64,000 nt of DNA from Chitinophaga fulva (lineage in GTDB: Bacteria; Bacteroidota; Bacteroidia; Chitinophagales; Chitinophagaceae). Below are positions 36,404 through 44,595 of the stretch, piece after piece. The notes beneath the pieces were generated by a model. It saw nothing but the letters and a program-made list of their open reading frames with translations, had not been told where the DNA came from and ran no database searches. Numbering within the stretch: position 1 is the first letter of the stretch; each line of letters starts with the position of its first letter. Made by a program: the position numbers and the translations under genes. The DNA lies in NCBI RefSeq assembly GCF_012927205.1, contig NZ_JABBGC010000001.1:372001-436000 (forward strand), read 5' to 3'.

Positions 36404-37669
36404 TTATCCCAGGATTTTCATCTTTACCATCTCAATCCGTGTATCCGTAACATTCAGTATATCAAACTCATAGTCTCCGATAATGATACGTTCTTTGATC
36501 TTTGGAATAGTTTCATGATGGTTGATGATATAACCGGACAATGTTTCGCTTTCATCTTCCGGAAAATCGAGACTATATTTTTCATTTAAGTAATCTAGTT
36601 CCAATCTGCCTGAGAAAATGTACTCTTTCTCGGCGATTTGTTTTTCCACGAACTCTTCTTCATCGTGTTCATCTTTGATCTCTCCGAAAATTTCTTCGAG
36701 TACATCTTCGATGGTCACAATACCTGCAGTACCACCAAACTCATCCACCACCCATGCAATGCTCTTACGTTCTTTATTGAACTTGCTCAGCAGGTCGATG
36801 GCGCTCATTGTTTCCGGTACAGCCAGTATCGGATGGATGATGCTTTCAATGTTCTGTGGATTTTTGAACATGTCCAGCTGATGAATATATCCGAGAATAT
36901 TATCGATGGTAGTATCATAGATAATGATCTTGGACAGTTTGGTTTCCATGAATTTTTTCCTGGCATCGATGATCGGGTTTTTGATATCGAGTGCTTCGAT
37001 TTCTTTACGCGGGATCAGGCAGCCACGGATTTTTACATGTGCCAGTGAAAGTGCATTTTCAAACAGTTCAGTATTCAGCTCCTGGTTTTCCCCCACATGC
37101 TGTTGCGACTGCCGGATGAAATGCTCTACATCCACACGGGTAAAGGATTCCCGTGTTTCAAGGATACGGACGTTGAAAAGATATTTCAGCATCCATTCAG
37201 AGATAGACACCAGCAGATTGCCGATTATATACAGTGGTTTGGCCACGATGGAAATAGGCAATGCAAAAAAGCTCAGCAGTGTTTCAGGACGTGAGCGGAA
37301 AATAGCTCTTGGAATGAAGAACCCGAGGAACAACATGGCTAGTGATGCCAGTAATATCTCCAGGAAAATCACCAGCGGCATGGGCACGTTGTCCGGCGTT
37401 GCGTTGCTTGCCTGCCATACAGGCTGAAAGAAACCGGCCAGCAGGATGCTGTAGATCACCACGGTGATGGTAAGCCCTACGAGGCTGGTAGCCAGAAAGC
37501 GGCTGGGGTGCTCGGTAAAACCGGCCAGTATTTTGCCGGTAGCTCTCCCCTGCTTTCTTTTGAGCTCAATGCTGAGTTTATTTACATTGGCAAAGGCAGC
37601 TTCAATGCCCGCAAAGAAGCCAGCCAGCAGTAAGAGAGAAACTAGAATTATAATTGTGTATCCGTCCAT
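36404..37669 (-). CDS. CNNM/CBS/CorC_HlyC membrane protein (hemolysin-like, GldE-related)
   Basis: 421 residues: a CNNM transmembrane domain (four segments, about 1-165), a CBS pair (about 205-330, with LIPRKEIEALDIKN and SIAWVVDEFGGTAGIVTIED), and a C-terminal CorC_HlyC domain (YIFSGRLELDYLNEKY onward). Members are linked to magnesium or cobalt efflux; GldE of gliding bacteria has the same layout. GldC is encoded 30 kb away, but no gldD is adjacent, so GldE is only a possibility. Confidence 0.88.
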   Translation of the reverse strand: MDGYTIIILVSLLLLAGFFAGIEAAFANVNKLSIELKRKQGRATGKILAGFTEHPSRFLATSLVGLTITVVIYSILLAGFFQPVWQASNATPDNVPMPLVIFLEILLASLAMLFLGFFIPRAIFRSRPETLLSFFALPISIVAKPLYIIGNLLVSISEWMLKYLFNVRILETRESFTRVDVEHFIRQSQQHVGENQELNTELFENALSLAHVKIRGCLIPRKEIEALDIKNPIIDARKKFMETKLSKIIIYDTTIDNILGYIHQLDMFKNPQNIESIIHPILAVPETMSAIDLLSKFNKERKSIAWVVDEFGGTAGIVTIEDVLEEIFGEIKDEHDEEEFVEKQIAEKEYIFSGRLELDYLNEKYSLDFPEDESETLSGYIINHHETIPKIKERIIIGDYEFDILNVTDTRIEMVKMKILG

Positions 37670-37711
37670 CCTAACAAAAATAATGAATTAGGTACACCAA
37701 CGATCACCCTG

Positions 37712-38281
37712 CTATTTTATATTTAAAAAATCCTCCACGAGGTTTTTTACTTCTTCGTATGCGCGTTCCAGTTCATCGTTGACTACAATCTTGTCAAACT
37801 CATGAGCGAACGACAGTTCATACTGTGCCTTAGCCAGCCGCTCGTCGATCGATGCCTGTGTTTCCGTGCCTCTGTCACTGAGACGGTTACGCAGTGCGTC
37901 AATAGATGGTGGCTGAATAAAGATCGTCAGGGCTTTATGGTGGTAATGTTCTTTAATAGAGAGTGCGCCTTTTACATCGATGTCTACCATGGGGATCTGG
38001 TCATTGGTCCAGATACGTTCCAGTTCGCTTTTCAGCGTGCCGTAATATTTGCCGGCATACACCATTTCATATTCCGCGAAAGCATTTTCATCTATTTTGG
38101 TGTGGAATTCTTCGGTGGACATGAAATAATAGTCCCTTCCGTTCACCTCGCCGGCGCGGGCCGTACGGGTGGCGGCAGATATAGAAAAGGCCAATACAGG
38201 CATGCTGGCCAGCAGCTTCTTTACGATGGTGGTTTTACCCGCTCCGGAGGGGGCGGTGATAATGATGATCTTTTTTTCCAT
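37712..38281 (-). CDS. gmk: Guanylate kinase
   Basis: 189 residues from the ATG at 38281 (MEKKIIIITAPSGAGKTT); a TTG 15 codons earlier opens the frame but lies close to the murA terminator and is rejected. P-loop APSGAGKTT (10-18), SISAATRTARAGEVNGRDYYF for GMP binding and VDIDVKGALSIK. It phosphorylates GMP to GDP. It lies downstream of murA after a terminator-like hairpin, so it probably has its own promoter. Confidence 0.95.
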   Translation of the reverse strand: MEKKIIIITAPSGAGKTTIVKKLLASMPVLAFSISAATRTARAGEVNGRDYYFMSTEEFHTKIDENAFAEYEMVYAGKYYGTLKSELERIWTNDQIPMVDIDVKGALSIKEHYHHKALTIFIQPPSIDALRNRLSDRGTETQASIDERLAKAQYELSFAHEFDKIVVNDELERAYEEVKNLVEDFLNIK

Positions 38282-38323
38282 TATGCTAATAAAAAATCGA
38301 AATGTGGCGGTGTCATTCAAATG

Positions 38324-38368
38324 CAAAACCCAAAATCCGGCAAATGGTTGCCCGGAATTTGGGTTTTG
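38324..38368 (-). terminator. Terminator after murA
   Basis: Arms CAAAACCCAAA and TTTGGGTTTTG enclose a second GC-rich pairing (CCGG...CCGG). It lies 22 bases past the murA stop on the minus strand. Confidence 0.75.
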
Positions 38369-38390
38369 AGGTAATATTAACCGTTTGTTT

Positions 38391-39701
38391 TTATACGCGC
38401 TTGATATCGGCTCCCAGGTTTCTCAACCGTTCGTCGATGTACTGGTAACCGCGGTCAATCTGGTCGATGTTCTGAATAGTGCTCTTTCCTTCTGCGCTGA
38501 GGGCAGCGATCAGGAGCGACACGCCGGCACGGATATCCGGGGAAGACATAGTTATACCACGCAGCGGGTGCTGGCGGCCCAGGCCTATTACCACGGCACG
38601 GTGCGGATCGCACAGTACGATCTGTGCGCCCATGTCAATGAGCTTATCCACGAAGAACAGACGGCTCTCGAACATTTTCTGGTGGATCATCACGCTGCCT
38701 TTGGCCTGTGTAGCCACTACCAGCACAATACTGAGCAGGTCGGGCGTGAAGCCGGGCCACGGATGATCTGCGATGGTCAGTATGGAACCATCCAGGAACG
38801 TCTGTATTTCATACGATTCCTGGGAAGGAATATAGATGTCGTTGCCTCTGATTTCCAGCTGAATGCCAAGGGAACGGAATTTCTCGGGGATGATACCGAG
38901 GCTTTCCACGCCGGCATTTTTGATGGTCAGCTCACTCTGTGTCATGGCAGCGAGGCCGATGAATGATCCTATTTCGATCATGTCCGGCAGCATGGTATGC
39001 TGACAGCCACCGAGGCTGGTCACCCCTTCAATGGTGAGCAGGTTGGAACCTACACCAGTGATGCGGGCGCCCATGCTGTTGAGCATTTTACAAAGCTGCT
39101 GCAGATAAGGTTCGCAGGCAGCATTGTAGATGGTGGTAATGCCCTGTGCCAGTACAGCGGCCATCACGATGTTGGCGGTACCGGTCACACTGGGCTCGTC
39201 CAGCAGCATATAAGTACCTTTCAGGCCACCAGGGGCCTCCAGGCGGAAATAGTTATCGTCAGATTCGTAGTTAAAACGTGCGCCCAGTTTTTCGAAACCG
39301 ATGATGTGCGTGTCCAGACGGCGGCGGCCAATTTTGTCGCCTCCCGGCTTTGGGATCAGCGCTTTGCCAAATCTGGCCAGCAGCGGACCGGCAATCATCA
39401 CGGAGCCACGCAGCCTGCCGGATTTCTTTTTAAAATCGGCACCCTGCAGATAGGCCAGGTCGATATCGTCTGCCTGAAACTCACATTTGTCGCGGCTGAT
39501 ACGGTTTACTTTTACACCGGCATCACCCAGCAGCTCAATCAACAAGTTGACATCTACTATATCGGGAATATTGTGAATGGTGACTTTCTCTGAAGTCAGC
39601 ATCACGGCACTGATGATCTGTAAAGCCTCGTTTTTGGCACCCTGCGGTATAATTTCACCTTTGAGACGGTTGCCTCCTCTTACTTCAAAAGCACTGCTCA
39701 C
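38391..39701 (-). CDS. murA: UDP-N-acetylglucosamine 1-carboxyvinyltransferase
   Basis: 436 residues. MurA adds enolpyruvate from PEP to UDP-GlcNAc, the first committed step of peptidoglycan synthesis. Conserved Lys23-Asn24 (QGAKNEAL), LLDEPSVTGTANIVMAA and SPDIRAGVSLL are present. The active-site loop reads PGGDKIGRRRLDTH, so the Cys that fosfomycin alkylates (Cys115 in E. coli) is Asp122 here; Asp at this site is known to give intrinsic fosfomycin resistance in mycobacteria and chlamydiae. The start is GTG at 39701, overlapping the upstream TGA in GTGA, which indicates translational coupling to the DUF4290 gene. Confidence 0.95.
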   Translation of the reverse strand: MSSAFEVRGGNRLKGEIIPQGAKNEALQIISAVMLTSEKVTIHNIPDIVDVNLLIELLGDAGVKVNRISRDKCEFQADDIDLAYLQGADFKKKSGRLRGSVMIAGPLLARFGKALIPKPGGDKIGRRRLDTHIIGFEKLGARFNYESDDNYFRLEAPGGLKGTYMLLDEPSVTGTANIVMAAVLAQGITTIYNAACEPYLQQLCKMLNSMGARITGVGSNLLTIEGVTSLGGCQHTMLPDMIEIGSFIGLAAMTQSELTIKNAGVESLGIIPEKFRSLGIQLEIRGNDIYIPSQESYEIQTFLDGSILTIADHPWPGFTPDLLSIVLVVATQAKGSVMIHQKMFESRLFFVDKLIDMGAQIVLCDPHRAVVIGLGRQHPLRGITMSSPDIRAGVSLLIAALSAEGKSTIQNIDQIDRGYQYIDERLRNLGADIKRV

Positions 39702-40411
39702 TTGTTCCTGTTTTTGTTGTATTTGTTATTGTGCTTGTTATTATTTTTTCCTCCGCCGCTGTTGCTTTTGAACTGTTTGTTCTGCTGGAAGTTTTTACGT
39801 TTGTTGGAACGGAAATGGTCGCCACCGCTGCTGGTATTGCCACCCAGATTAAAGCTGCCGGTTGTCTGTACAGATACAGATGATGCACTGCCGCCTGTCT
39901 GGAACTCCAGTCCGCCATTGGTGATAGCTGCCAATTCCGCCTTGATAGCGTCATCATGCACACTTTCCTTATGCCAGTTGGAATAGGCCAATTTCATGTA
40001 GTTACCGATGCACTGGGTAAAACCTTCTTTTTTCTCGGTGTTATCTTCATGCAGGGCTTTATCGATCACCATCTCCAGGTTTTTACCGAAGTGACGGTTA
40101 CGTGGATATTTTTTGGGATAAGGCAAACGGTCCGGTTTAGCCCGCAAAGCTTCCTGTGTAGGCACCGGATAAGGTGATTCCACTTTCAGGGTGAAGCCGG
40201 ATATATTGAATATGTGGTCCCATAGTTTATGTCTGAAGTCTTCCACATTCCTCAAATGTGGATTCAGCGTACCCATTAATTCTATCACTGCCATAGCGTT
40301 GCGCTGGCGCTCCTCGTCGTCCTCTATGGTTCCCAGGAATTCCACCATTTTCTGGATATTCCGGCCATATTCCTTCATTATCAGGTAATTACGCGTGGTA
40401 TTATATTCCAT
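39698..40411 (-). CDS. DUF4290 domain protein
   Basis: 237 residues. The conserved domain covers about 1-160 (TRNYLIMKEYGRNIQKMVEF, LNPHLRNVEDFRHKLWDHIF, YPKKYPRNRHFGKNLEMVID). The remaining 75 residues are low complexity, rich in Gly, Ser, Asn and Lys, ending in an Asn/Lys stretch. This looks like a flexible, possibly RNA-binding tail. The family is confined to Bacteroidota and its function is unknown. It overlaps murA by four bases, tying it to cell-wall synthesis. Confidence 0.88.
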   Translation of the reverse strand: MEYNTTRNYLIMKEYGRNIQKMVEFLGTIEDDEERQRNAMAVIELMGTLNPHLRNVEDFRHKLWDHIFNISGFTLKVESPYPVPTQEALRAKPDRLPYPKKYPRNRHFGKNLEMVIDKALHEDNTEKKEGFTQCIGNYMKLAYSNWHKESVHDDAIKAELAAITNGGLEFQTGGSASSVSVQTTGSFNLGGNTSSGGDHFRSNKRKNFQQNKQFKSNSGGGKNNNKHNNKYNKNRNK

Positions 40412-40551
40412 TATATGTATTTAAATGTATTATTGATGTAGGAACATCTTAAAGTGAAGATAGTAAAGTGACAACATCCATGCAAAAATAACAAAAAAAT
40501 ACGAGGAACATTTAACACGGCAGCATTGTTAAGTGAGCTAAAACGACGGTT

Positions 40552-41062
40552 ATGGAACTTCTGAAAGACAAGGTGGCATTGGTAACCGGAGGAGGCTCGG
40601 GCATTGGCCGCAGCGTAGCAGAACTATATGCCCGCAACGGCGCCAGCGTGATCGTCAGTGATATTGACGACCGGGGCGGACAAGCCGTGGTGGAGGAAAT
40701 AAAGCACGCCGGCGGCAAAGCGTTTTTTGTAAAAGCTGATGTGAGCAAAGCGGCGGACAACGAGCAGCTGGTAGCCGCCACCATCAAGGAATACGGCAAG
40801 CTGGACATCGCCTGCAACAATGCGGGCATTGGCGGCGAATCTGCCCCCACCGGGAACTACAAGCTCACGATTTATTGAAACACCTTTATTAACCAAACAT
40901 CTGAGCCAGCAGGAGATGCAGGCATTGGTAGGTTTGCATCCCATAGGCCGGTTGGGCAAGCCGGAGGAAGTGGCGGAACTTGTATTATGGCTAAGCGCCC
41001 CCCTCTCTTCCTTCGTAACCGGTGGTTATTACCCGGTAGACGGGGCATACCTGGCTCAATGA
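40552..41062 (+). pseudogene. Short-chain dehydrogenase/reductase gene with internal deletion and frameshift
   Basis: Residues 1-102 of an SDR are intact from the ATG at 40552: cofactor motif TGGGSGIG (12-19), DVS, and NNAG (89-92). At about 40858-40870 the text jumps to the C-terminal part in another frame (FIETPLLTKHL, then HPIGRLGKPEEVAELVLWL and GYYPVDGAYLAQ, stop at 41062). About 80 central residues, including the catalytic Ser and YxxxK, are missing compared with a usual length near 250. The first frame stops six residues after the junction. It is almost certainly non-functional as a dehydrogenase. Confidence 0.88.
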
Positions 41063-41212
41063 TTTGGAAATTTGGGTATTTTGATATTTGGTTATTTGAC
41101 CGGTATTTGGTTTTAAGTGTTTGTTTTTAAGGAGATTTTCCTTTAAATAGCAACCTGTAATAACAACATCTCCATCAATAACTAAATATCAAAATACCCA
41201 AATATCAAAATG
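41062..41212. repeat. Octad hairpin R6
   Basis: The left arm 41062-41101 has five exact ATTT-led 8-nt units, with a further ATTTGG at 41105-41110. The right arm 41178-41212 is the complement, with about 31 of 35 positions matching. It starts on the last base of the SDR stop codon, and its right end contains the ATG (41210) of the next gene. The loop, about 75 nt, is longer than in the other members. Confidence 0.85.
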
Positions 41213-41914
41213 TATAAATCCCCTCTCCTGCTACTGCATGGCGCCCTTGGGGCTGCAACACAGTTCAAAACGCTGGCAGACCAACTGGAACCCTACTACG
41301 ACATTCATACGATCAACTTCAGTGGCCACGGCCAGGTGCCGTTTTCCCCCAATGGTTTTAATATACAGGTGTTTGCCGCAGAGGTACTGGAATACCTCGA
41401 TCAGCATCAGCTTGACTTTGTACATATTTTCGGATACAGCATGGGGGGTTATGTGGCCATGTACCTGGCCCGGCATTATCCGGAAAAGATAGGCAGAGTG
41501 ATGACGCTGGCCACCAAATATAACTGGAACGAAGCCACTGCAGGCAAAGAGGTAAAACAGCTGAACCCGGAGCTAATAGCCGAAAAAGTACCCGGCTTTG
41601 CTAAACTGCTGGAGGAAAGGCATACCTCCAACGACTGGAAAGAAGTGGTTACACGTACGGCACAACTGATCGAAGACCTGGGCCACCAGTCGTTATTGAA
41701 GGCACACGATTATGCACAGGTGGCATCTCCATGTATGCTGATGATGGGAGACCGCGACAATATGGTGTCTTTCACGGAGACAATAGAAGTATACCGGTCC
41801 CTGCCGGAAGCCCAAATGACTATTTTACCAGACACGGCACATCCGCTGGAAAAGGCAGATGTACCGCTGCTGGCATATTATATCAAAAGATTTACTACAC
41901 AGAAAATAGACTAG
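41210..41914 (+). CDS. Alpha/beta hydrolase
   Basis: 234 residues: LLLLHGALGA oxyanion segment near the N-terminus, INFSGHG, nucleophile elbow GYSMGG (Ser about 77), acid in MGDRDNMV and base His in DTAHPLEK. A compact soluble hydrolase; the substrate is unknown. The ATG at 41210 is part of hairpin R6, so there is almost no independent leader and initiation may be affected by the hairpin. The downstream gene is convergent, three bases away. Confidence 0.9.
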   Translation: MYKSPLLLLHGALGAATQFKTLADQLEPYYDIHTINFSGHGQVPFSPNGFNIQVFAAEVLEYLDQHQLDFVHIFGYSMGGYVAMYLARHYPEKIGRVMTLATKYNWNEATAGKEVKQLNPELIAEKVPGFAKLLEERHTSNDWKEVVTRTAQLIEDLGHQSLLKAHDYAQVASPCMLMMGDRDNMVSFTETIEVYRSLPEAQMTILPDTAHPLEKADVPLLAYYIKRFTTQKID

Positions 41915-41917
41915 GGG

Positions 41918-42847
41918 TTATTCGCCCATCGCCAGTTTACCCCAGTTATTCAGTTCTTCTTCCGTCCACAGCTCCGGGAAAAATATAATGCGCTTGTTTT
42001 TCGGAGGCAGGAACTGTTGCCAGTTGGTCCCTCCTGTAGCGGCAATATCTTCCGGTTTTTTATGCAGGTACCTGACAGCTGACTTATAGTGCATCAGGGG
42101 CCATCTCACGTTGATGTTCAGGTCATATTCCTTCAACAGGGGGATAACAATCGCTTTATCGGCCTCCGACAGTTGCTGATAGGCAGCCTGGATATTAGAT
42201 TGCTCGTACCGGGTAGCCAGTTGCAGGAAAGGTCCCATATATTTCTTCTCAAACTGCTGCAGGGTAAGGGTCTTCTTTCCAGTAGCCAGTTCGGTGGCGC
42301 CGCTTCTCCAGTAAATGTTGTCCAGTACCGTTTTCAGGTCACAATTTTCCATGCCGGGGCGCTGGGGCTCATAAACCAGGTTAGGCAGCCGGGTGGAACA
42401 AATCTCGATCATCCTGAATTGTCCGCTCTGGAAGCCGCTGGCCGGCAGTAGTGCCATTCTGAATTGCAGGAACTGATCTTTATCCATGCCGTCGACCATG
42501 ATCTCAAAAGAGTTGACCAGGTTGCGGAAATAGTTATTGATCCGTCTTAACTGTGTGGTAAACACAGTCGCGGTCCGCTCCGGCGCAAAGCTGATCTGTT
42601 CGATCGCCTGTAGCGTCAGTTTAAAATACAATTCCGTTATCTGGTGATAAATGATGAAGATGTTTTCATCCGGAATCGGCGTGCGCGGATGTTGCAGATT
42701 CAGCAACACATCCAGTTGGATATAATCCCAGTATGTCAGATAATCCGCATATAGCAGCCCGTCGAGATAGGAAGACAGGTTCTGCCCCATAGCGGCGTAT
42801 TTTTCTTCCAGCCGTTTTATTTTATCGGCAATTTCTGTTGTAACCAT
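41918..42847 (-). CDS. Tryptophan 2,3-dioxygenase family protein
   Basis: 309 residues. YADYLTYWDYIQLDVLLNLQ matches the TDO N-terminal helix, IIYHQITELYFKL carries the distal His, FRMALLPASGFQSGQFRMIE the substrate Arg, and WPLMHYKSAVRYL the heme-ligand His (about 253), followed by ATGGTNWQQFLPP. The enzyme opens the indole ring of Trp to N-formylkynurenine with O2. The central region is divergent from E. coli-type TDO, so substrate range is less certain. An Lrp-type regulator is encoded immediately upstream on the same strand. Confidence 0.88.
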   Translation of the reverse strand: MVTTEIADKIKRLEEKYAAMGQNLSSYLDGLLYADYLTYWDYIQLDVLLNLQHPRTPIPDENIFIIYHQITELYFKLTLQAIEQISFAPERTATVFTTQLRRINNYFRNLVNSFEIMVDGMDKDQFLQFRMALLPASGFQSGQFRMIEICSTRLPNLVYEPQRPGMENCDLKTVLDNIYWRSGATELATGKKTLTLQQFEKKYMGPFLQLATRYEQSNIQAAYQQLSEADKAIVIPLLKEYDLNINVRWPLMHYKSAVRYLHKKPEDIAATGGTNWQQFLPPKNKRIIFFPELWTEEELNNWGKLAMGE

Positions 42848-42913
42848 TGGCGGAAATTAATCATTCCGGATGAAAAAGCAACTGCAGCTGTTTCCGGGTC
42901 CGGCCTGCCTTAA

Positions 42914-43381
42914 TTACTCCACCACGTTGATAGTGCGGTAAAAACTTTCTTCGAGAGAGATGAGGGTTTCTGTTCTTTCAATTCCTTTTATTTTCTGTAA
43001 TTCATCGTGGAGGATACGGCGTAACTGGGTAATGTCTTTACAGATGATTTCAGCGAACATGCTGTAGCTGCCGGTGGTGTAGTTGAGGCGTACCATTTCC
43101 GGGATTTTACGCAGTTCTTTGGCTACTGTATCATACATGGAGCTTTTTTCCAGGTAAATACCAATAAAGGCAATTACATCATAGCCGATCATTTTCAAAT
43201 CTACATGTAATTTAGTACCTTTAACTATACCCAGTTCTTGCAATTTCTTCATTCTCACATGAATAGTGCCGCCGGAAACGAACAGTTTTTTCCCCAGATC
43301 GGCGTAGGAGATCTCAGCATTATTCATCATCTCGCTGATAATCTGCAAATCGAGTTTGTCAATATTCAAATTGTGGCTCAT
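42914..43381 (-). CDS. Lrp/AsnC family transcriptional regulator
   Basis: 155 residues. The N-terminal winged helix (NIDKLDLQIISEMMNNAEIS, YADLGKKLFVSGGTIHVRMK) is followed by the C-terminal RAM ligand domain (VIAFIGIYLEKSSMYDTVAK, LNYTTGSYSMFAEII). Such regulators bind amino acids as octamers. It lies 66 bases upstream of the tryptophan dioxygenase gene on the same strand, which suggests control of Trp catabolism; this is inference. Confidence 0.92.
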   Translation of the reverse strand: MSHNLNIDKLDLQIISEMMNNAEISYADLGKKLFVSGGTIHVRMKKLQELGIVKGTKLHVDLKMIGYDVIAFIGIYLEKSSMYDTVAKELRKIPEMVRLNYTTGSYSMFAEIICKDITQLRRILHDELQKIKGIERTETLISLEESFYRTINVVE

Positions 43382-43464
43382 TTTTACAATTTGTTTTTGA
43401 ATGTTTTAAAGTTATATGCAAATATTTAAAAAATATCGAAAATTCAAAAATTTTTCTTAAAAAA

Positions 43465-43496
43465 TTTGCAAAGAATCGCCCGCGTCTTTAGATTTG
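43465..43496 (+). promoter_or_regulatory. Promoter of the unusual tRNA gene
   Basis: TTTG at 43465-43468 and TAGATTTG at 43489-43496 are 20 bases apart, an exact match to the Bacteroidota primary promoter TTTG-N19-21-TAnnTTTG. Transcription would start near 43503, about 53 bases before the tRNA 5' end. Confidence 0.7.
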
Positions 43497-43556
43497 CATT
43501 ATAATCATTACGAAATAAGCCACCGGAAAGAACGTGACAGTAATGATAATAAAAAT

Positions 43557-43702
43557 TGTGGGATGATGAAACTGGCAGACATGCCCCCTTGTCTCGGGGG
43601 TGGGGAGTTCGGGATAAACGTAGCATAAATGGGTTGACCACTAATCTTAATTGTGCTATGGCTAACTGCCCCGTGGAGGTTCGACTCCTCCTCCTACAGC
43701 CA
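43557..43702 (+). tRNA. Non-canonical class II tRNA, anticodon GUC, 74-nt variable region
   Basis: 146 nt. Acceptor 43557-43563 pairs with 43692-43698 (one G-U). U8 is at 43564. D stem is 43566-43568 with 43580-43582, and the D loop holds A14 and GG. Anticodon stem CCCCC/GGGGG is 43584-43588 with 43596-43600, loop UUGUCUC, so the anticodon reads GUC with U37. T stem is 43675-43679 with 43687-43691, loop TTCGACT. Discriminator is G (43699) and CCA is encoded (43700-43702). The variable region 43601-43674 folds as GGGGAGTT with AACTGCCCC (one bulge), then TAGCATAA with TTGTGCTA, and a small tip hairpin. The body resembles tRNA-Leu, but G73 and a long arm fit SerRS better. Decoding use is doubtful because of U37. 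Confidence 0.75.
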
Positions 43703-43711
43703 AATTGGTTT

Positions 43712-43747
43712 AAAGAGCTCGTGAGCCTATGGCTCATGGGCTTTTTT
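43712..43747 (+). terminator. Intrinsic terminator of the tRNA gene
   Basis: A 12-bp stem (43716-43727 with 43731-43742, two G-U pairs), loop UAT, and a T6 run to 43747. It starts 9 bases after the encoded CCA, making the tRNA a self-contained transcription unit. Confidence 0.9.
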
Positions 43748-43748
43748 C

Positions 43749-43870
43749 ATTTTGATATTTAGCTATTTTGAAATTTGTTTATTGGGAGAGTCTCTTAATG
43801 GCATAATGGTTAAATAACCCAACAAGCCCCCAATAGCCAAATGACCAAATGGCTAAATAAAAAAATATCG
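43749..43870. repeat. Octad hairpin R7
   Basis: The left arm 43749-43788 has five 8-nt units (the last reads ATTG). The right arm 43826-43870 is the complement with several mismatches (ATTTAGC and ATTGGG cores pair). It fills the gap between the tRNA terminator and trmB, ending four bases before the trmB -7 element. Confidence 0.75.
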
Positions 43871-43873
43871 TGG

Positions 43874-43881
43874 TATTTTTG
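43874..43881 (+). promoter_or_regulatory. Candidate -7 element for trmB
   Basis: TATTTTTG fits TAnnTTTG and lies six bases before the ATG at 43888, implying a very short or absent leader. No TTTG is visible about 20 bases upstream, where the hairpin arm lies. Confidence 0.4.
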
Positions 43882-43887
43882 CGCCTA

Positions 43888-44595
43888 ATGGGACAGAAAA
43901 AACTACAACGCTTTGCTGAAATTGAGACCTTCCCCAATGTATTGATATACCCGGAAGGCATGCAGGGAAAATGGAACGAGTACTTTAAAAACAACCATCC
44001 GGTCACCCTGGAACTGGCCTGTGGCAAAGGGGATTATACCCTTGGAATGGGCCGCCTTTTTAAAGATCAGAACTTTATCGGGGTAGACCTGAAAGGCAAC
44101 CGCATCTGGAGAGGCGCTAAAACAGCCCTCGACGAATCGCTCAATAATGTGGCATTCCTTCGTACACAGATCGAAAAACTGGACAACTATTTTGCGCCCG
44201 GAGAAATCAAGGACATCTGGATCACCTTCCCCGACCCTTTTCTCCGTAAGTCCAAAGCCCGCAAAAGACTGACGCATCCGCGCTTTCTTCAGCTGTATCA
44301 GCCGCTGCTGGCAACGGGCGCTACCATCAATCTGAAAACAGATTCCCCGGAATTATATGCTTTCACACAGGAAGTGATCGCCGCCGCCGGCCTCACCCTT
44401 ATCGAAGATATCCCGGATGTGTACGCAATGCCGGAAGTACCGGCCCTGCTGAAAATACAGACCTACTACGAAGGCATGCACCTCGCAGATGGCCGCACCA
44501 TCCGTTACCTGAAATTCCGGCTGCCAGATACACCATTGAACTGGCGCAGCATAAAACTGCCTTCCGATGAAGCAACCGTTGGTGGAGAAGATTGA
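43888..44595 (+). CDS. trmB: tRNA (guanine-N7-)-methyltransferase
   Basis: 235 residues from the ATG at 43888 (MGQKKLQRFAEIETF); a GTG six codons earlier lies in the hairpin and is rejected. SAM motif LELACGKGDYTLGMGR, IGVDLKGNRIWRGAK, the catalytic DIWITFPDPF and KKR-like RKSKARKRLTHPRFL. TrmB makes m7G at position 46 in the variable loop of tRNAs. It is encoded right after a tRNA gene with a giant variable region, an odd coincidence. It overlaps the DUF5522 gene by 29 bases. Confidence 0.95.
   Translation: MGQKKLQRFAEIETFPNVLIYPEGMQGKWNEYFKNNHPVTLELACGKGDYTLGMGRLFKDQNFIGVDLKGNRIWRGAKTALDESLNNVAFLRTQIEKLDNYFAPGEIKDIWITFPDPFLRKSKARKRLTHPRFLQLYQPLLATGATINLKTDSPELYAFTQEVIAAAGLTLIEDIPDVYAMPEVPALLKIQTYYEGMHLADGRTIRYLKFRLPDTPLNWRSIKLPSDEATVGGED

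Noticed and set aside
36404..37669. Calling this gene gldE outright
   Set aside because: Domain order matches, but generic hemolysin/CorC proteins share it and no gldD or other gld partner is adjacent.
43557..43702. Reading the RNA as a tRNA-Leu with a self-splicing intron or as tmRNA
   Set aside because: The extra 60 nt sits in the variable region, not the anticodon loop, and is far too short for a group I intron; tmRNA is about 350 nt with an Ala-type G3-U70 pair, absent here.
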